Part shown: piece by piece, positions 42,470-52,879 of the stretch
Position numbering within the stretch: the stretch's first letter is position 1
Layout: each line of letters starts with the position of its first letter
Assembly (NCBI GenBank): GCA_024663395.1
Contig: JANFAH010000013.1
Location: 806,001 to 870,000, forward strand
Reading direction: 5' to 3'
DNA length: 64,000 bases
Origin: Pisolithus tinctorius
Lineage: Eukaryota; Basidiomycota; Agaricomycetes; Boletales; Pisolithaceae
Made by a program: the position numbers and the translations under genes
The notes under the pieces: generated by a model
The model's input: only the letters and a program-made list of their open reading frames with translations
The model's database searches: none
Told to the model about the DNA's origin: nothing

Positions 42470-44083
42470 CATGGAGGTAATGCCTCCAGGATTTCAAACC
42501 TTGGATAACCCCTAGTAGTTCTCTATCATAGATGCCCTAATTTCTTTCTGCAGGGTTAAATGATTGAGAGATGAAGGCACAGGGTTTCCACTGGCCATTA
42601 GAATCTTCTTGAAGGAGAATGCCTCCAGTTGCATACTTTGATGCATTGGTCATTATTGCGAATGGCCAAGAGGTGTCAGGCATTTGAAGGGTCAGTTGTG
42701 CCATGAAGATCCTTTTCAGGAGTTCAAAGGCAGTCTGGCATTTCTTTGACCATTCCCAAGCAGTTGTTTTCTTGGTTAGGTTGATTAGGGGTTGGGCAAT
42801 GTCAGAATAGTACAGGACAAATCTTCAATAGAAGTTTGCAAAACCTAAGAAGGATCACATGTCCTTAACCTTCTTCAGGACCAGCCATTCTGCAATGCCT
42901 TGGACTTTAACAGGGTCCATGGTGACTGTCATAACCGTGCGTTCACTCTAGGTCTTTACCCACTCCGCACCCTCTTCCACCAGTCATTCGCTCACTCCAC
43001 ACCAACTCTGCCCAACTTCTGTCGGTTGCGAGTCACCTCCACTCCGACTGCTGTCGGACTTGTGTTGCTCTCCTACCAGACCGAGCGGTCCATCCTCTGA
43101 GGGGTCATGTGACCACCTTCACAGTCAGGTACTCCACAGCATGCTCACCGCATGGTCCAGCACCTGGACTATTTCCTTTTCTGGATGTTCTGTGTTACCT
43201 GTTCATATGTCCTCCATCTACCCTTCATTCGTTGTCCAGGAAATTTTACTTGAAAATTTATGAGTCTCTGTATGTCAGTTCCGATTCCAATTACTGTACC
43301 TCCATAGCAGTATAAAAGCATGTACTGTACTCTGCTGTTCTTCAGTACAAATATCAACTTAGTTCCTACTCCCTCTGATTCTGTCTTCTGCCTGTCAGAG
43401 TTATCTCCGACTCTCTGTTTGTACTCTCCCTCTGAAATACGAGGGCTGAGATCATGCAAGGGGGTAGTGCACGAGCTAAACCCGACGCCCTCACTCCACT
43501 CCACCCTTGCTTCGGCAGTCTTCATTCCTGCCAACACTCCACTAGTCAGAGTTCTGTTCCTGTGTGTTGGACTTGCTTTTGGACCCTCCTCTAGACCTTA
43601 CATAGCATCAGAGTTGGTCAGAGTAGGCCCGGACTTGACAGTGACAGTGTTTTCTTTAATGATCATTCCAAGGTATTCAACCTCAGTCAGATCAAAATGG
43701 CATTTTTCTAGTTTGAGTGGAAGTGATAGCTCCCTCATTCATTCAAGAACACGATGAGTTCTTTGTTTGTGTTCTTCCAGGTCAGTGGAGAAGATAAGGA
43801 GGTCATCCATGTAGATGACCAGCCATCCTTCAGCAATCATATCTCAGAACAAGTCATTCATGAATTGTTGGAAGGTGGCAGGGAAGTTGCATAACCCAAA
43901 GAACATAACCATCAGTTTGAAGAGTCCCTTATGTGTAATGAACATGGCTTTCCATTGGTCCCCTTCTTTGACATGGACATTATTGTAGCCCAATCTCACA
44001 TCCATCTTCATGAAGATAGATGCTCCTTTGAGTTTATCAACAAGATCTGAAATGAGGGGAAGGGGGTAGGCATCCTTCACCAT
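42470..44083 (-). pseudogene. Chromovirus D RT core and partial RNase H, split by a solo LTR
   Basis: From 44083 it reads [37 protein letters not shown] and [14 protein letters not shown]. The active-site region is near 43815 (VYMDDLLIF-like), with a stop before it. After the solo LTR the connection and RNase H domains follow to about 42470, ending WRHYLHGS. A TGA before the active site and the truncation make it inactive. Confidence 0.8.
42927..43640 (+). repeat. Solo LTR, 714 bp, with intact GTGAC duplication
   Basis: The ends are TGTCATAACC and GGACTTGACA. GTGAC is present unchanged at 42922-42926 and 43641-43645. The TATA box TATAAAA is at 43311-43317 on the plus strand. CpG is well represented, unlike in its host, so it is a recent insertion. 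No ORF of note. Confidence 0.85.
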
Positions 44084-44098
44084 ATTTTTATTCAGATA

Positions 44099-45103
44099 TC
44101 AGTAGTCTTGGCAGGGGCAGAGGGAGCCATCTTTCTTTCCAATGAAGAAGAAGGGTGCAGCTTGAGGGGACTTTGAGGGACAAATTTTACCCTCTTGAAG
44201 GTTTTCTTCAATGAACTTCTCTGCAGACTCTCTTTCAGAGGGAGAGAGCAGGTATGCTTTAGCCACCTTCGGGACAAAGTCCTCTACAAGGTTGATGGCA
44301 TGGCCATAGGGTTGTAATGGGGGCAAAACTCCATTGGAAGGTTTCTCAAAAACCAAGGCAAAGTCTTTATAGTCTTCAGGGAGGACAGCCTTTGGTTTCT
44401 TTTTGTGTTCTTCTTGGGCTAATTCAGTAGCTGTAGTGATCTTTCGAAGATGACTATTATTTGGGTTAATCTTTTTTGCTTCTTCAACCAGTTTTCCAAC
44501 TGACATCACAAAGTGTGCATGGATGGTTTTGTCCTCTGGTTCTTCATAATCCATGAACATGTTTATCCCTTTCTTTTCAACAGGAGACACAAGATTCATG
44601 GTTGGTTCTTCAACAGCAATAGAGGAGATGTTGTGTTTCAACTCTTTAGACCTGTCAGTCTTTTCATCAATGGAGAGGGTTCCCATTCTCCAATCAACAA
44701 TGGGGTTGTTTTCTTGAAGCCAAGGGAGGCCTAGGATGACATTTTCCATTCCACAGTTGATGACATGGAAGAAGGATTGATGGATGAGTCCTTTGATCCA
44801 GAAGTACAAAGTGGCAGAGAACAGGATTTTTCCCTTGGAGTTCTGGGTCCCATCTGCATTCTTGGTGAGGATGGGTTCTTTGAGTCTTTGAGTAGGGATT
44901 TGGTGCTTTTGCACGAATCCCCAGTCAATGCAGGATATTTCTGCTCCAGAGTCAACTAGAGTGGTAGTGTTGATGACTTTGGCAGTTCTTTCTGATGTGT
45001 AGAGGGAAATAGGGACTTGCATAGTGCATTCTGGTGTAGAGGACACAAGTACAGGTGCAACAGAAAGAGAACTGTCTTTAGCATGGGGAACATCTGGCAT
45101 CAA
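44099..45103 (-). pseudogene. Chromovirus D protease and RT N-terminus
   Basis: This is one open frame of 334 codons. The aspartic protease is TTTLVDSGAEISCIDWGF near residue 45, with the flap-side region ILFSATLYFWIKGL and VILGLPWLQENNP. A long linker is followed by the RT start LSPSERESAEKFIEENL and PFFFIGKKDGSLCPCQDY. It is separated from gag and the RT core only by stops and indels. Confidence 0.85.
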
Positions 45104-45114
45104 CTGAGAGTTCC

Positions 45115-46239
45115 CTTCTAAAAATCCTTTCCAAGTGCCCTAGTGATGTTCACCAAGGTGATGGAAGGACCAGCAACTTTTTCTTCATCATTGCTTTCTT
45201 CAACCTCCACAATTTTGTGGATTTTCTTCACCTTTTTCTGAGGGATTTTTCCTTTGTCAGGACATTCTTGAGAGAGGTGTCCTTTGTTTCCACAGCCAAA
45301 ACATCTTCCTTCCTTGATATGTCAGTCTCTTTCTTCTTCAGAGAGTCTCACTCCATCCACATCCATGGTGTTCAGATCTTTTTCTTCAGAGAGATTGTTC
45401 TTGGGGTAGAACATTCTCTTTTCCTTCTTTCCAGAGAATTCATTTACCTTCCTCCACTTTGCATTGAACTTTTGTGCCTGTGTATACCACTCAGTGACTT
45501 TTGTGGGAGTGGTTTCCATCATATGGATATGGTTTGCAATGAAGGGTTTGAGTCCTTGTGAGAAGAACTTGATCAAGGCAATGTCTTCTGTGATGGTAGA
45601 GTCAGCAGTGGCAGTTTGGAAGTTGGTGATGTATTGTTCCACCAAATCTTTTTGTTTCATGGTATGCAACTTGGCAATTGCAGTACCAGCAGTGTCAGAG
45701 GAGGTGAAAGAGTTCTTGAAGTCTTTAGTAAAATCAGCAAAGGAGCCAAAACTTGGGGGGTTCTTTTCCAGAGACATTTTCTGGAAGGTGGCTGCCCAAG
45801 AGCAGGCAACACCTTTCTTCATATATGACAGAGCATAGACAACCTTTTTGGTGTCAGTGTCATAGATTTCTTCATTTACTAAGAGATAGGTCTGTACAGA
45901 GTACAGCCAACTCATAGTGTTCTTCTGGTCTCTGTCAAAATCAGATGGAGCACCAATCTTCAATTCTGCGGCTTTGATGGTGGTAGCGCCAATCATTGCC
46001 TTTGATGATGAACCAGACATTGTATTCTGGGGTGGGGGTGGGGGTGTAGGAAAGGTAGTAGCAGGTACTGGTGGGATGGGAGTACCAAGCATGGTGAGTG
46101 ACTGAGTAAAGAGGTTTGAGAGGATACCAGATGTGAATCCTCTATCCAGTTGTTTGGGTTTGTTGGAGGAGGTGTCTGTGACAGTGCTCTCCTGTTCTTC
46201 ATCAGATGATGATTCTTCACAAGTGGGTTGCAACAGCAC
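45115..46239 (-). pseudogene. Chromovirus D Gag
   Basis: Gag begins near 46239 (LLQPTCEESSSDEEQ; the usual ATG is not obvious) and runs to a stop at 45322, where C keeps Cys-His. It has a Pro-rich segment, then LKIGAPSDFDRDQKNTMSWLY, YALSYMKKGVACSWAATFQK and QKDLVEQYITNFQTA. After the stop the knuckle CFGCGNKGHLSQEC and a basic tail are readable at about 45320-45115. It builds the particle in live relatives. Confidence 0.83.
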
Positions 46240-46307
46240 CCAACATCAATTATTTTGGGGGTTCATGGTGGTGCACTAAACAGTGACCAATTCGGCCAAA
46301 GGCTGGT

Positions 46308-46318
46308 AGACTTGAGCT
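46308..46318 (-). promoter_or_regulatory. Self-complementary PBS of chromovirus D
   Basis: On the sense (minus) strand AGCTCAAGTCT follows the LTR after 2 nt. Its reverse complement AGACTTGAGCT is at 46511-46501 in the LTR, 33 nt from the first T of the TATA-like TATTTAA (46544-46538). The layout matches element B exactly. Confidence 0.72.
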
Positions 46319-46320
46319 TT

Positions 46321-46772
46321 TGTTACACTTGGCCAAAGTCAAGATGTAGGGAGAGCTCAAACACAGACAATGGGTTTCTACTGAGCAACAGCTGCAGTAA
46401 CCTTCATCAACAACAAAGGATTTGGGCAATGCCAGTAAGAGTGGTCTGGATTAGGGACACTGAGGGCAAAGTTCTGAGAGAATGCTGCATATGATTGAGC
46501 AGCTCAAGTCTGGGTTTCCAGGACTTGAGCCAACAGGTTAAATACCATACAAGAGATGGACCATGAGGTGTCCACATGTAATGAGGTAACTACACTATTG
46601 GTTGAACAACAGCAACACATGTCCTAAGCATGTAACAAGCAAGTAATGCCAGTGGTGGAGATAGGGAGCTGTCAGATCGGAGAGAAGATGGCTCTAAAAG
46701 GAAAGATAGTCCAACAGATCGAACACAAAGTAAATGTACAATGAAAAGAGAAAACAGGGGCAAATCATAACA
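46321..46772 (-). repeat. 5' LTR of chromovirus D (452 bp)
   Basis: It starts TGTTATG on the minus strand at 46772 and ends TGTAACA at 46321. It is homologous to the LTR of C at 36292. The boundary is supported by the PBS position. Confidence 0.8.
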
Positions 46773-48532
46773 CTTCATACATTAAGGTACATCATAACTA
46801 ATTCTATAAGTAGTGTTCACTCAGGTGCTGGCACACTCATGACAGAGTCTCAGTGCAAGGTTTCAGCATGCATCATTGTGGCTGCAATCAAGGAACATCA
46901 GGATGAGTCAGATTGAGGTTAGACCACAGCTAACACTTGCCCACTACTATACATGTGTCATCTTCAAAATATACTTCAAAACATACTGCCTTTTGGTGCA
47001 ATTGGGGTGTGGAGTGATGTATATGCTATGTTACCCAGGGTTCAGTATAAATAGCAAAGTGATAGATGGTATGTTCTACTAGATAGCCTTGCAAGCACAC
47101 ATAGCATGATGTTACACAGTAACACCCTTGTACTATTCAAGCTATGGTATGCTATGTAACATTGTATAATGACTATATTGACTACATATTAGGGACTTGT
47201 AAATACAGCTATTCATGCAACATAACCTATATAGCACTGCATTGTCAAGTGAATTTTCTCTGATGCATATGAAACTGGATGTATGTAGCAAGGATCTCAT
47301 GATATACTTCATAATCAGTCTTCAGAATGGCACTTTTTTACAATCACTGCTGGTTCAAATGCAATACAACTATAAGGACATTGATGATGCTTGGCTAAAC
47401 TCAAAGTACAAAGGTTATTGGAGAGGTCTTTTTTTGTGATCAGAATGTCAAGTTTTATTCCTAATTTGGAACCCTATGACACAGCCCCACAAATTCAAAG
47501 AAACTCCATGACCTGGACCACTGCACTTTGTAGATCAGTCTTCAAGTTCATGTCTTCCATTAGAGGGCATTTACACCTCTTCAAACTTGTTGCAGTCTCA
47601 GTAAACAGACAGTCAGAAAGTTCAAGGCTATTGACAAATTTCTGCTCACTTCAAAATATCCATTCAGCACCCTCTGAATTTTTCATTGACAGTGAATTTG
47701 AAGCTCAGCTTAGTGACACAATCATCAGGCCTTTGCCTGCAGTGAGTGCACAGTCATCACATCAAGAAGCATAACCATGATTAGATACATCTGGGAACCA
47801 CTGCTGGAGGTTGGGTCTGTTAGATACATTGTTGCTGTCACAAAATATATATCTAATAGACCACCATCCCTCCAAAAAACTGCTGCCTGAGGTGATCAGT
47901 TCTGACTGGTCTAACCAGCAACAGCTTGGATAGGTATTGCACATCACCACACTGTGTCCATGAAACTCATTTCTTACCTCTAGCCATAAGTTACTTACTA
48001 CAACTTGGTGTGTTTACAGTACATTTTGTAGAGAAAGCCCACTCTATTTGCTGCCTTTGAGGTAGAGCGAAATGACATCAACATACCATCCAAGGCACCT
48101 CGCACGCTGGGGTCTGACCAGGGTCCTACTGGGTAGCGTCCTTGAGAACGCTCTTAGAAGAAGACCTCCCAAGGGGCTGGGATATTCACTCCAAATTTCG
48201 TATCTACAGCCTTGTGAAAGCTTTGACAGCAGTCCAAATCTTTGATGTGACCATCGAGAAATATAGAAGGCTCGCTTATCGACCTTGTGTGCAGCTACTC
48301 GGCAAGCAATAGAAGTTACGGTCCTGCGACATGTGACGTTGTATATGCTGTACTTGTAGGTTCATGCTGCTATCGCACATCAGGAAACTCAAGAACATAG
48401 CTGCAACCCTCCCGCCCGCCTGCGATGGTCTTCTGATCCATGATGACGCCCTTTCTGAGCCGCGGAAACGTGGGTTACATAGGAAGTGGACATACCAGAA
48501 CTCACTGTACTGTACCAACCAAGTGGTGAGAG
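46773..48532. other. No gene recognised; transition from repeats to genes
   Basis: Up to about 48000 the sequence is AT-rich and CpG-poor. A frame at 47391-47774 is open for 127 codons but matches nothing I know. From about 48050 CpG becomes common, and the sequence probably holds the 3' flank of the next gene. No tRNA-like structure was found. Confidence 0.35.
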
Positions 48533-49324
48533 CTAAACGATCTTTGAATGAAGCGAACTCAAAATCGAATCCTTTGCTAATATCCTGGGTACAGCCTTCC
48601 CATCTACAAGGGCCCCCTTCGTCTTCAGGATAAAGGTGTTTTCAGGTTTTCCGGGCTCCAATGCAACACGAAGGGTGACGTTTTCGCCAGAGGACGTAAA
48701 CCCCGCGACAGAGGGATTATATGCAAAAGTGAATCTAGGAGAATGCCACGAATACGTTTTCACCACCACGTCTATCGTCGGCTTGATCTCTTGTGGGGCG
48801 TTCGAGGGCGTCTTTCCCTGCTTCTTCTGAACGGTCCTGGGTAGCAGCCAGACCTTATGTACGTGCATTCGTCGTTTGTTCACAAGGTAAGCAGCCACGG
48901 ACGCGCCGATGCCGAGATGCATAGTGAGCATGAGAAGGCGGTGGCTGATAGGTCGAGGCGCGTATGCTACTTCAGTCGTCCCGTCTTCTTTGGTAATGGT
49001 GATCTGTTTCTGCGGCCAGTACCTCCAAGTGACGTCCATCGCGAGGGAGCTGAAAAGTACATAAGTACGTCGAGGTGGTTAATCAATTTGTTAGATATAA
49101 GAAACAAGTACGAACACAGCCAGGGCGGTGAGGAAGAGGAAAGACTTCGTATACCGGACGGACGGGATGGGTTTGAGTTGTTCGTAGAAAGGCGTTGCTT
49201 TTGGGTACGTGAGGTGTCTGGCTGGATGCCCCACATCTTTGATGGAGTCGAGGAACGCGCTTGCATAGGAAGACGCGTTGCGTGCCCCGAACAGTGGTCG
49301 TCTTCGCTGTATGACGGTCCACAT
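48533..49324 (-). CDS. Uncharacterised two-transmembrane protein, probably mitochondrial
   Basis: The likely model is exon 1 at 49324-49116, intron 49115-49050 (66 nt, GTTCGT...TTTTCAG) and exon 2 at 49049-48533, giving 241 aa. The N-terminus (MWTVIQRRRPLFGARNASSY) is basic and Ser-rich, like a mitochondrial presequence. The first hydrophobic segment (SFLFLTALAVS...) crosses the splice junction near residue 65, and the second (HRLLMLTMHLGIGASVAAYLV) follows about 40 residues later. The C-terminal half is a soluble beta-rich-looking domain (SPRFTFAYNPSVAGF). The layout recalls small inner-membrane assembly proteins such as TMEM223 types, but that is only a guess. It is head to head with the lipase gene. 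Confidence 0.65.
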
Positions 49325-49406
49325 CCTAATGGTAGTAGTAACCCCAGGTAGCCGAGATCATTGCACTAAAGCTGCTTAGTCAGCACCTCTCCCTGTCTTC
49401 CAAACG
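49325..49406. promoter_or_regulatory. 82-bp divergent promoter region
   Basis: Only 82 bp separate the two start codons of the divergent genes, so both 5' ends must share this segment. No TATA box is seen. Confidence 0.5.
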
Positions 49407-50647
49407 ATGTCCAGTAATACAGCGTACACCGAAGCGTGGCTCTCAGGACCACAGCAAACGCGCTTCTACACGCGCACTTACAAGCCAGATGGTACGCAGA
49501 CGAAAGCTGCCGTAGTATTCGCCCATGGTTTCATGGAACATGTCGCACGGTACGAGCACGTCTTCCCCGCATGGTCCGCGAGGGGAATTGCTGTCTTCGC
49601 ATTCGACCAGCGTGGATTCGGAAGAACGGCGCTAGATTCGGATAATAAGAGCAAGGGCAGCGCTTATGCCAAAACCAGCTGGAAGGAACAGCTGGAAGAT
49701 ATCGAATGGGCGGTTAAACACGTGCAGAACGAATTTGGCGCCGTGCCGGTGTTTTTGTACGGTCACTCGATGGTATGCTCGAACGATGAGCCTCATTTTA
49801 TGTAATGAGATTAATCCAAATGTTAGGGAGGTGCACTGGCGCTTGCGTTCCCGACGAGAGAGACACCCCCTCCATCGCCAGAAACGGTGTCTAGTCTTGC
49901 TGGCGTCATAGCGAGCAGTCCACTTATCCTACAGACGAAGCCAGCTGCAAAGGCAGCCCGCTGGATCGGTGGTAAAGCTAGTCGAATTAGCCCCTCTTTC
50001 ACCATACCCGCAGCGGTAAATCACAAGGTATTTTCCAGACACGACATGGTATCTCAGCGTATTGAACGGCGAGCAGGATATCTCTCATGACGACGCCGTG
50101 AATGAAGCTTACCTTAAGGACCCTTTGGTGAAACAAATGGGGTCACTTAAAGGCATCAGCGATATGCTGGATGGAGTGAGTCGTCTATCTTGATTGCAAG
50201 TACCTCCTTTGCTGAGGTCGTCCAGGGAGAGAGCCTTCTTCGTAAAGACTATGCCCGCTGGCCGAAAAACCTCCCCGTCAGTTAGTTGATAATAATGTGT
50301 ATCCAGTTCACTGATGCGTTGCGGCGATTAGCTCTTAATTGTGCATGGCTCAGAAGATAAGGTCAGGGTTCATCGCTTCCCACCTTTCTCGTTCTAGAGA
50401 TCGGTTGGCAGGTTACGTCCTACAAGGCTTCGGAGCAGTTCTACAACGCCGTTCCAGCTGAAGTGAAACATTTCTCCACATACCCCGTGAGTCAACCCGC
50501 TCCTTGAAAGTTTTCTCTCACAAATCCCTGTAGGATGGGTTCCACGAGCTACACAATGAGCCTAACGGTGTGAAGGAACAACTGATCAACGAGTGCATCA
50601 CTTGGGTTGAGGCACATATCCCGTCCACCATTCCTTCCAAACTTTAA
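49407..50647 (+). CDS. Monoacylglycerol lipase (YJU3-type)
   Basis: It hydrolyses monoacylglycerol to glycerol and fatty acid, on lipid droplets and membranes in relatives. Seven exons, all joined in phase 0, give 311 aa: 49407-49772, 49827-50027, 50077-50175, 50226-50276, 50332-50361 (30 nt), 50412-50486 and 50534-50647. The alpha/beta-hydrolase features are VVFAHGFMEHVARYEHVF (oxyanion HG), the nucleophile elbow GHSMGG across intron 1, LLIVHGSEDK for the acid Asp, and DGFHELHNE for the His. The length matches the family. It is convergent with clathrin light chain. Confidence 0.9.
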
Positions 50648-50755
50648 ATGCTCTGCGTTAGTGGGGTCCATGTTTTTGTCTTCTTCTGGTTTTCGGAGTG
50701 GATATCTTGGAAAAAATATAGCCTCTGAATCGACTGTATATAGTGTATGGATGGT

Positions 50756-51673
50756 CTAATAACCTGCGGCACCAGGTGCTGCATCTCCTTCCCTCTTAAG
50801 CCTGAGCAAAACCTCTTTGAACCTCGAAAGGTCCGTAGTACCGGGTCCAGTCCGGGCAATAGTTTTGCTCTGCGAATTCTGCAGCTCAATAATGTCACAG
50901 ATACGTTCCCAGGTGGTACCCTTGGTAAGTGACGACCGTAGGGACTCGAAGTACTCCACTTCCTCATCCCTGTTCATATCATCAGCAAAATTCAATCTTT
51001 GTAGAAAGTAAAGAACGTGAACGCACTTGTTCGCTCTGATAGAGTCGGCTTTCTTTGCGGCGTACTCCTCATAGAATTGGTCGATCGCCCGCTCAGCTTT
51101 ACCGATCGTCTCTTGACGCTTGGCCTTGCTCGCATCGTCACGAGCCCTAATTTCCTCTGCTTGTGTTTCACGCCATAGTCTGGAAAGACGGTAAGCCAAG
51201 ATGTATAAAGCAGTGGCTGTTAATGCACAGTCGTTACCTGATGGGTTCAGGTTCGTCAGCGTCAAGTTGTTGGTTGAGAATCGGCGTAGCGGAGTATGCA
51301 GAGGGCTGGGGACGAGGTGCAAAAGGAGGAGCAGTACCGAACGTCGGGCGAGAAGTGACGACAGGTGGAGGAGACACTGACTATATGAATCACCCTCTGT
51401 CAACATCCCGACAATAGAAAGGCAGATAGAACATAGTGTGCTCACATTACCAACGTCAATATCAGGGAACTGGCCCTCAAACTTCTCGATCTCTTCGTCT
51501 CCGGTGACCTTCACCTCTGTGAATGAAGCTCTCGGTGGACTCCCGAAATCGTCGAACGAGAAACCTGAGTTGACTGGAGCAGCCGCAGAGGAGAATGCGG
51601 GCACATCGCCCTCGCCATCTAGTGAGATATCTGGGAAGGCAGAGGCAGCGCGGTCAAAATCAAACTCATCCAT
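50756..51673 (-). CDS. Clathrin light chain
   Basis: It binds the clathrin heavy chain and regulates coat assembly in endocytosis. Exons at 51673-51446, 51380-51238, 51179-51027 and 50969-50756 give 245 aa. The N-terminus MDEFDFDRAASAFPDISL is acidic. The central helix LWRETQAEEIRARDDASKAKRQE and the next 30 residues form the heavy-chain-binding coiled coil. The C-terminus has TTWERICDIIELQNSQSK and ends DLSRFKEVLLRLKREGDAAPGAAGY, the usual light-chain ending. The length is like yeast Clc1 (233 aa). All intron phases are consistent. Confidence 0.9.
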   Translation of the reverse strand: MDEFDFDRAASAFPDISLDGEGDVPAFSSAAAPVNSGFSFDDFGSPPRASFTEVKVTGDEEIEKFEGQFPDIDVGNVSTLCSICLSIVGMLTEGDSYSQCLLHLSSLLARRSVLLLLLHLVPSPLHTPLRRFSTNNLTLTNLNPSGNDCALTATALYILAYRLSRLWRETQAEEIRARDDASKAKRQETIGKAERAIDQFYEEYAAKKADSIRANKCVHVLYFLQRLNFADDMNRDEEVEYFESLRSSLTKGTTWERICDIIELQNSQSKTIARTGPGTTDLSRFKEVLLRLKREGDAAPGAAGY

Positions 51674-51795
51674 TAGCGTCGTCGTCGTCGTCGTTGCCAA
51701 TGTTATTTGTTCCGCGTCGCCCACAACCTCACCACAGGTCACCAGTGTCACGTGACCACCCACAATTCAATTCACCCGCTCACCTTTTTCCACTG
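51674..51795. promoter_or_regulatory. 122-bp divergent promoter with a GTC repeat
   Basis: The start codons of clathrin light chain and GEP4 are 122 bp apart. A GTCGTCGTCGTCGTCGTTG microsatellite lies at about 51678-51696, just upstream of the light-chain ATG. A CCAC/GTGG-rich segment follows. Confidence 0.5.
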
Positions 51796-52785
51796 ATGCC
51801 CCTCAACATTCCCGGAATTCTAGCGCCTTTCCAACTGCTCTGGAACCCCCGCATCATCCTGCCTCATGTCATAATAACAGGTCGGGTTGTATTGTCACGT
51901 ACTTACCCCGCTCGTCAGACTAACGCAAATAATCCCGCAGCAAGATATTCGCCAGCTGGACTTTCTGGCGCTGCGAAAAGCTGGATATCGAGGAGCAGTA
52001 TTTGACAAAGATAATTGTTTGGTGTGTTTACAGCGTCACCCTCTGAATCCTCTTTGACTGTTGTCGTATGCGACAACATTAGACCATCCCGTACAAGGAT
52101 ACCCTTGTACCAGAGCTGAAAGTGAGTGTTCGCAGCCAACGGAGGTCCTCCCCCCCGCTAATCGTACATCACAGGATGCTTGGAGAGAATGCCGAGAGGT
52201 ATTCGGAGAACGTAACGTTCTCATAGTCAGTAATTCTGCAGGTACCGGAGACGACCCAGGAGGAATCCAGGTACATTCCATGCTACCGATATCAATCTCC
52301 CGCGCTAACATTGTTCCGATTAGGCCGAGTCAGTCTCTCATCACCTCTCAGTTCCTGTATTGCACCATGGTTCACCGAAGCCAGCATATCGCTGTATATC
52401 CGCTATCCGCACTTACTTCTCATCGTTACCTAACCCAATCCAGGACCATGAACTTGTCGTCGTCGGCGATCGCGTCTTCACAGACGTCGTGATGGCGAAT
52501 CGCATGAAACGTCGCGTCGCCCGTGCCACTGGAGAACCAGACAAGGCAGCGTCCACGTATGATCGGAGGAATGGACCACTGGCCGTATGGACGAACGGTG
52601 TCTGGCAGAAGGAGAGTATGGTGATGCGGTGGATCGAGAGATGCTTGGTAGATGTGGTTGGTCGTCGGATGGACGGTAAATCTGGGCTGTCCGACTCGCT
52701 GGAACTATTCACAAAGTTGTCTCCGCATCCGACAGTTCCCCAGGGTAGGATAGCACTGATTAGGAGCCTATTACATAGGAAATAG
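51796..52785 (+). CDS. Mitochondrial phosphatidylglycerophosphatase
   Basis: It dephosphorylates phosphatidylglycerol phosphate to phosphatidylglycerol in the mitochondrial matrix, for cardiolipin synthesis. Exons at 51796-51880, 51945-52021, 52083-52121, 52175-52270 and 52324-52785 give 252 aa. HAD-phosphatase motif 1 is FDKDNCL near residue 48, motif 2 is LIVSNSAG, and motif 3/4 is VVGDRVFTDV. The family-typical GPLAVWTNGVWQKES follows. The acceptor of intron 1 is read as AAG to keep the frame. It is convergent with the paralogue A gene. A truncated copy of the 3' end is at 55388-55632. Confidence 0.88.
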
Positions 52786-52879
52786 ATCAATCCCCCTTCA
52801 ACACGAATTACGAAGATGCGTGTTTAGATGACTATCCAAAAAGAGTTACTATACATTTGGGTTAGCTTGGATCAGTTCC

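Larger units (their letters stand above)
42470..46772 (-). mobile_element. Chromovirus D (Ty3/gypsy, minus strand, 3'-truncated)
   Basis: This is a relative of chromovirus C. It has a 5' LTR (46321-46772), a self-complementary PBS, gag, protease, RT and part of RNase H. It is interrupted by a solo LTR at 42927-43640 and ends abruptly at 42470. Integrase, chromodomain, ORF3 and the 3' LTR are missing. It is less CpG-depleted and has fewer stops than C. Confidence 0.88.

Noticed and set aside
47391..47774. 127-codon ORF in AT-rich DNA
   Set aside because: No recognisable motif, CpG-poor composition like the repeats, and no partner exon.
49436..49911. Alternative-frame ORFs inside the lipase gene
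   Set aside because: They are shadows of the monoacylglycerol lipase exons, which show the full catalytic triad in the main frame.
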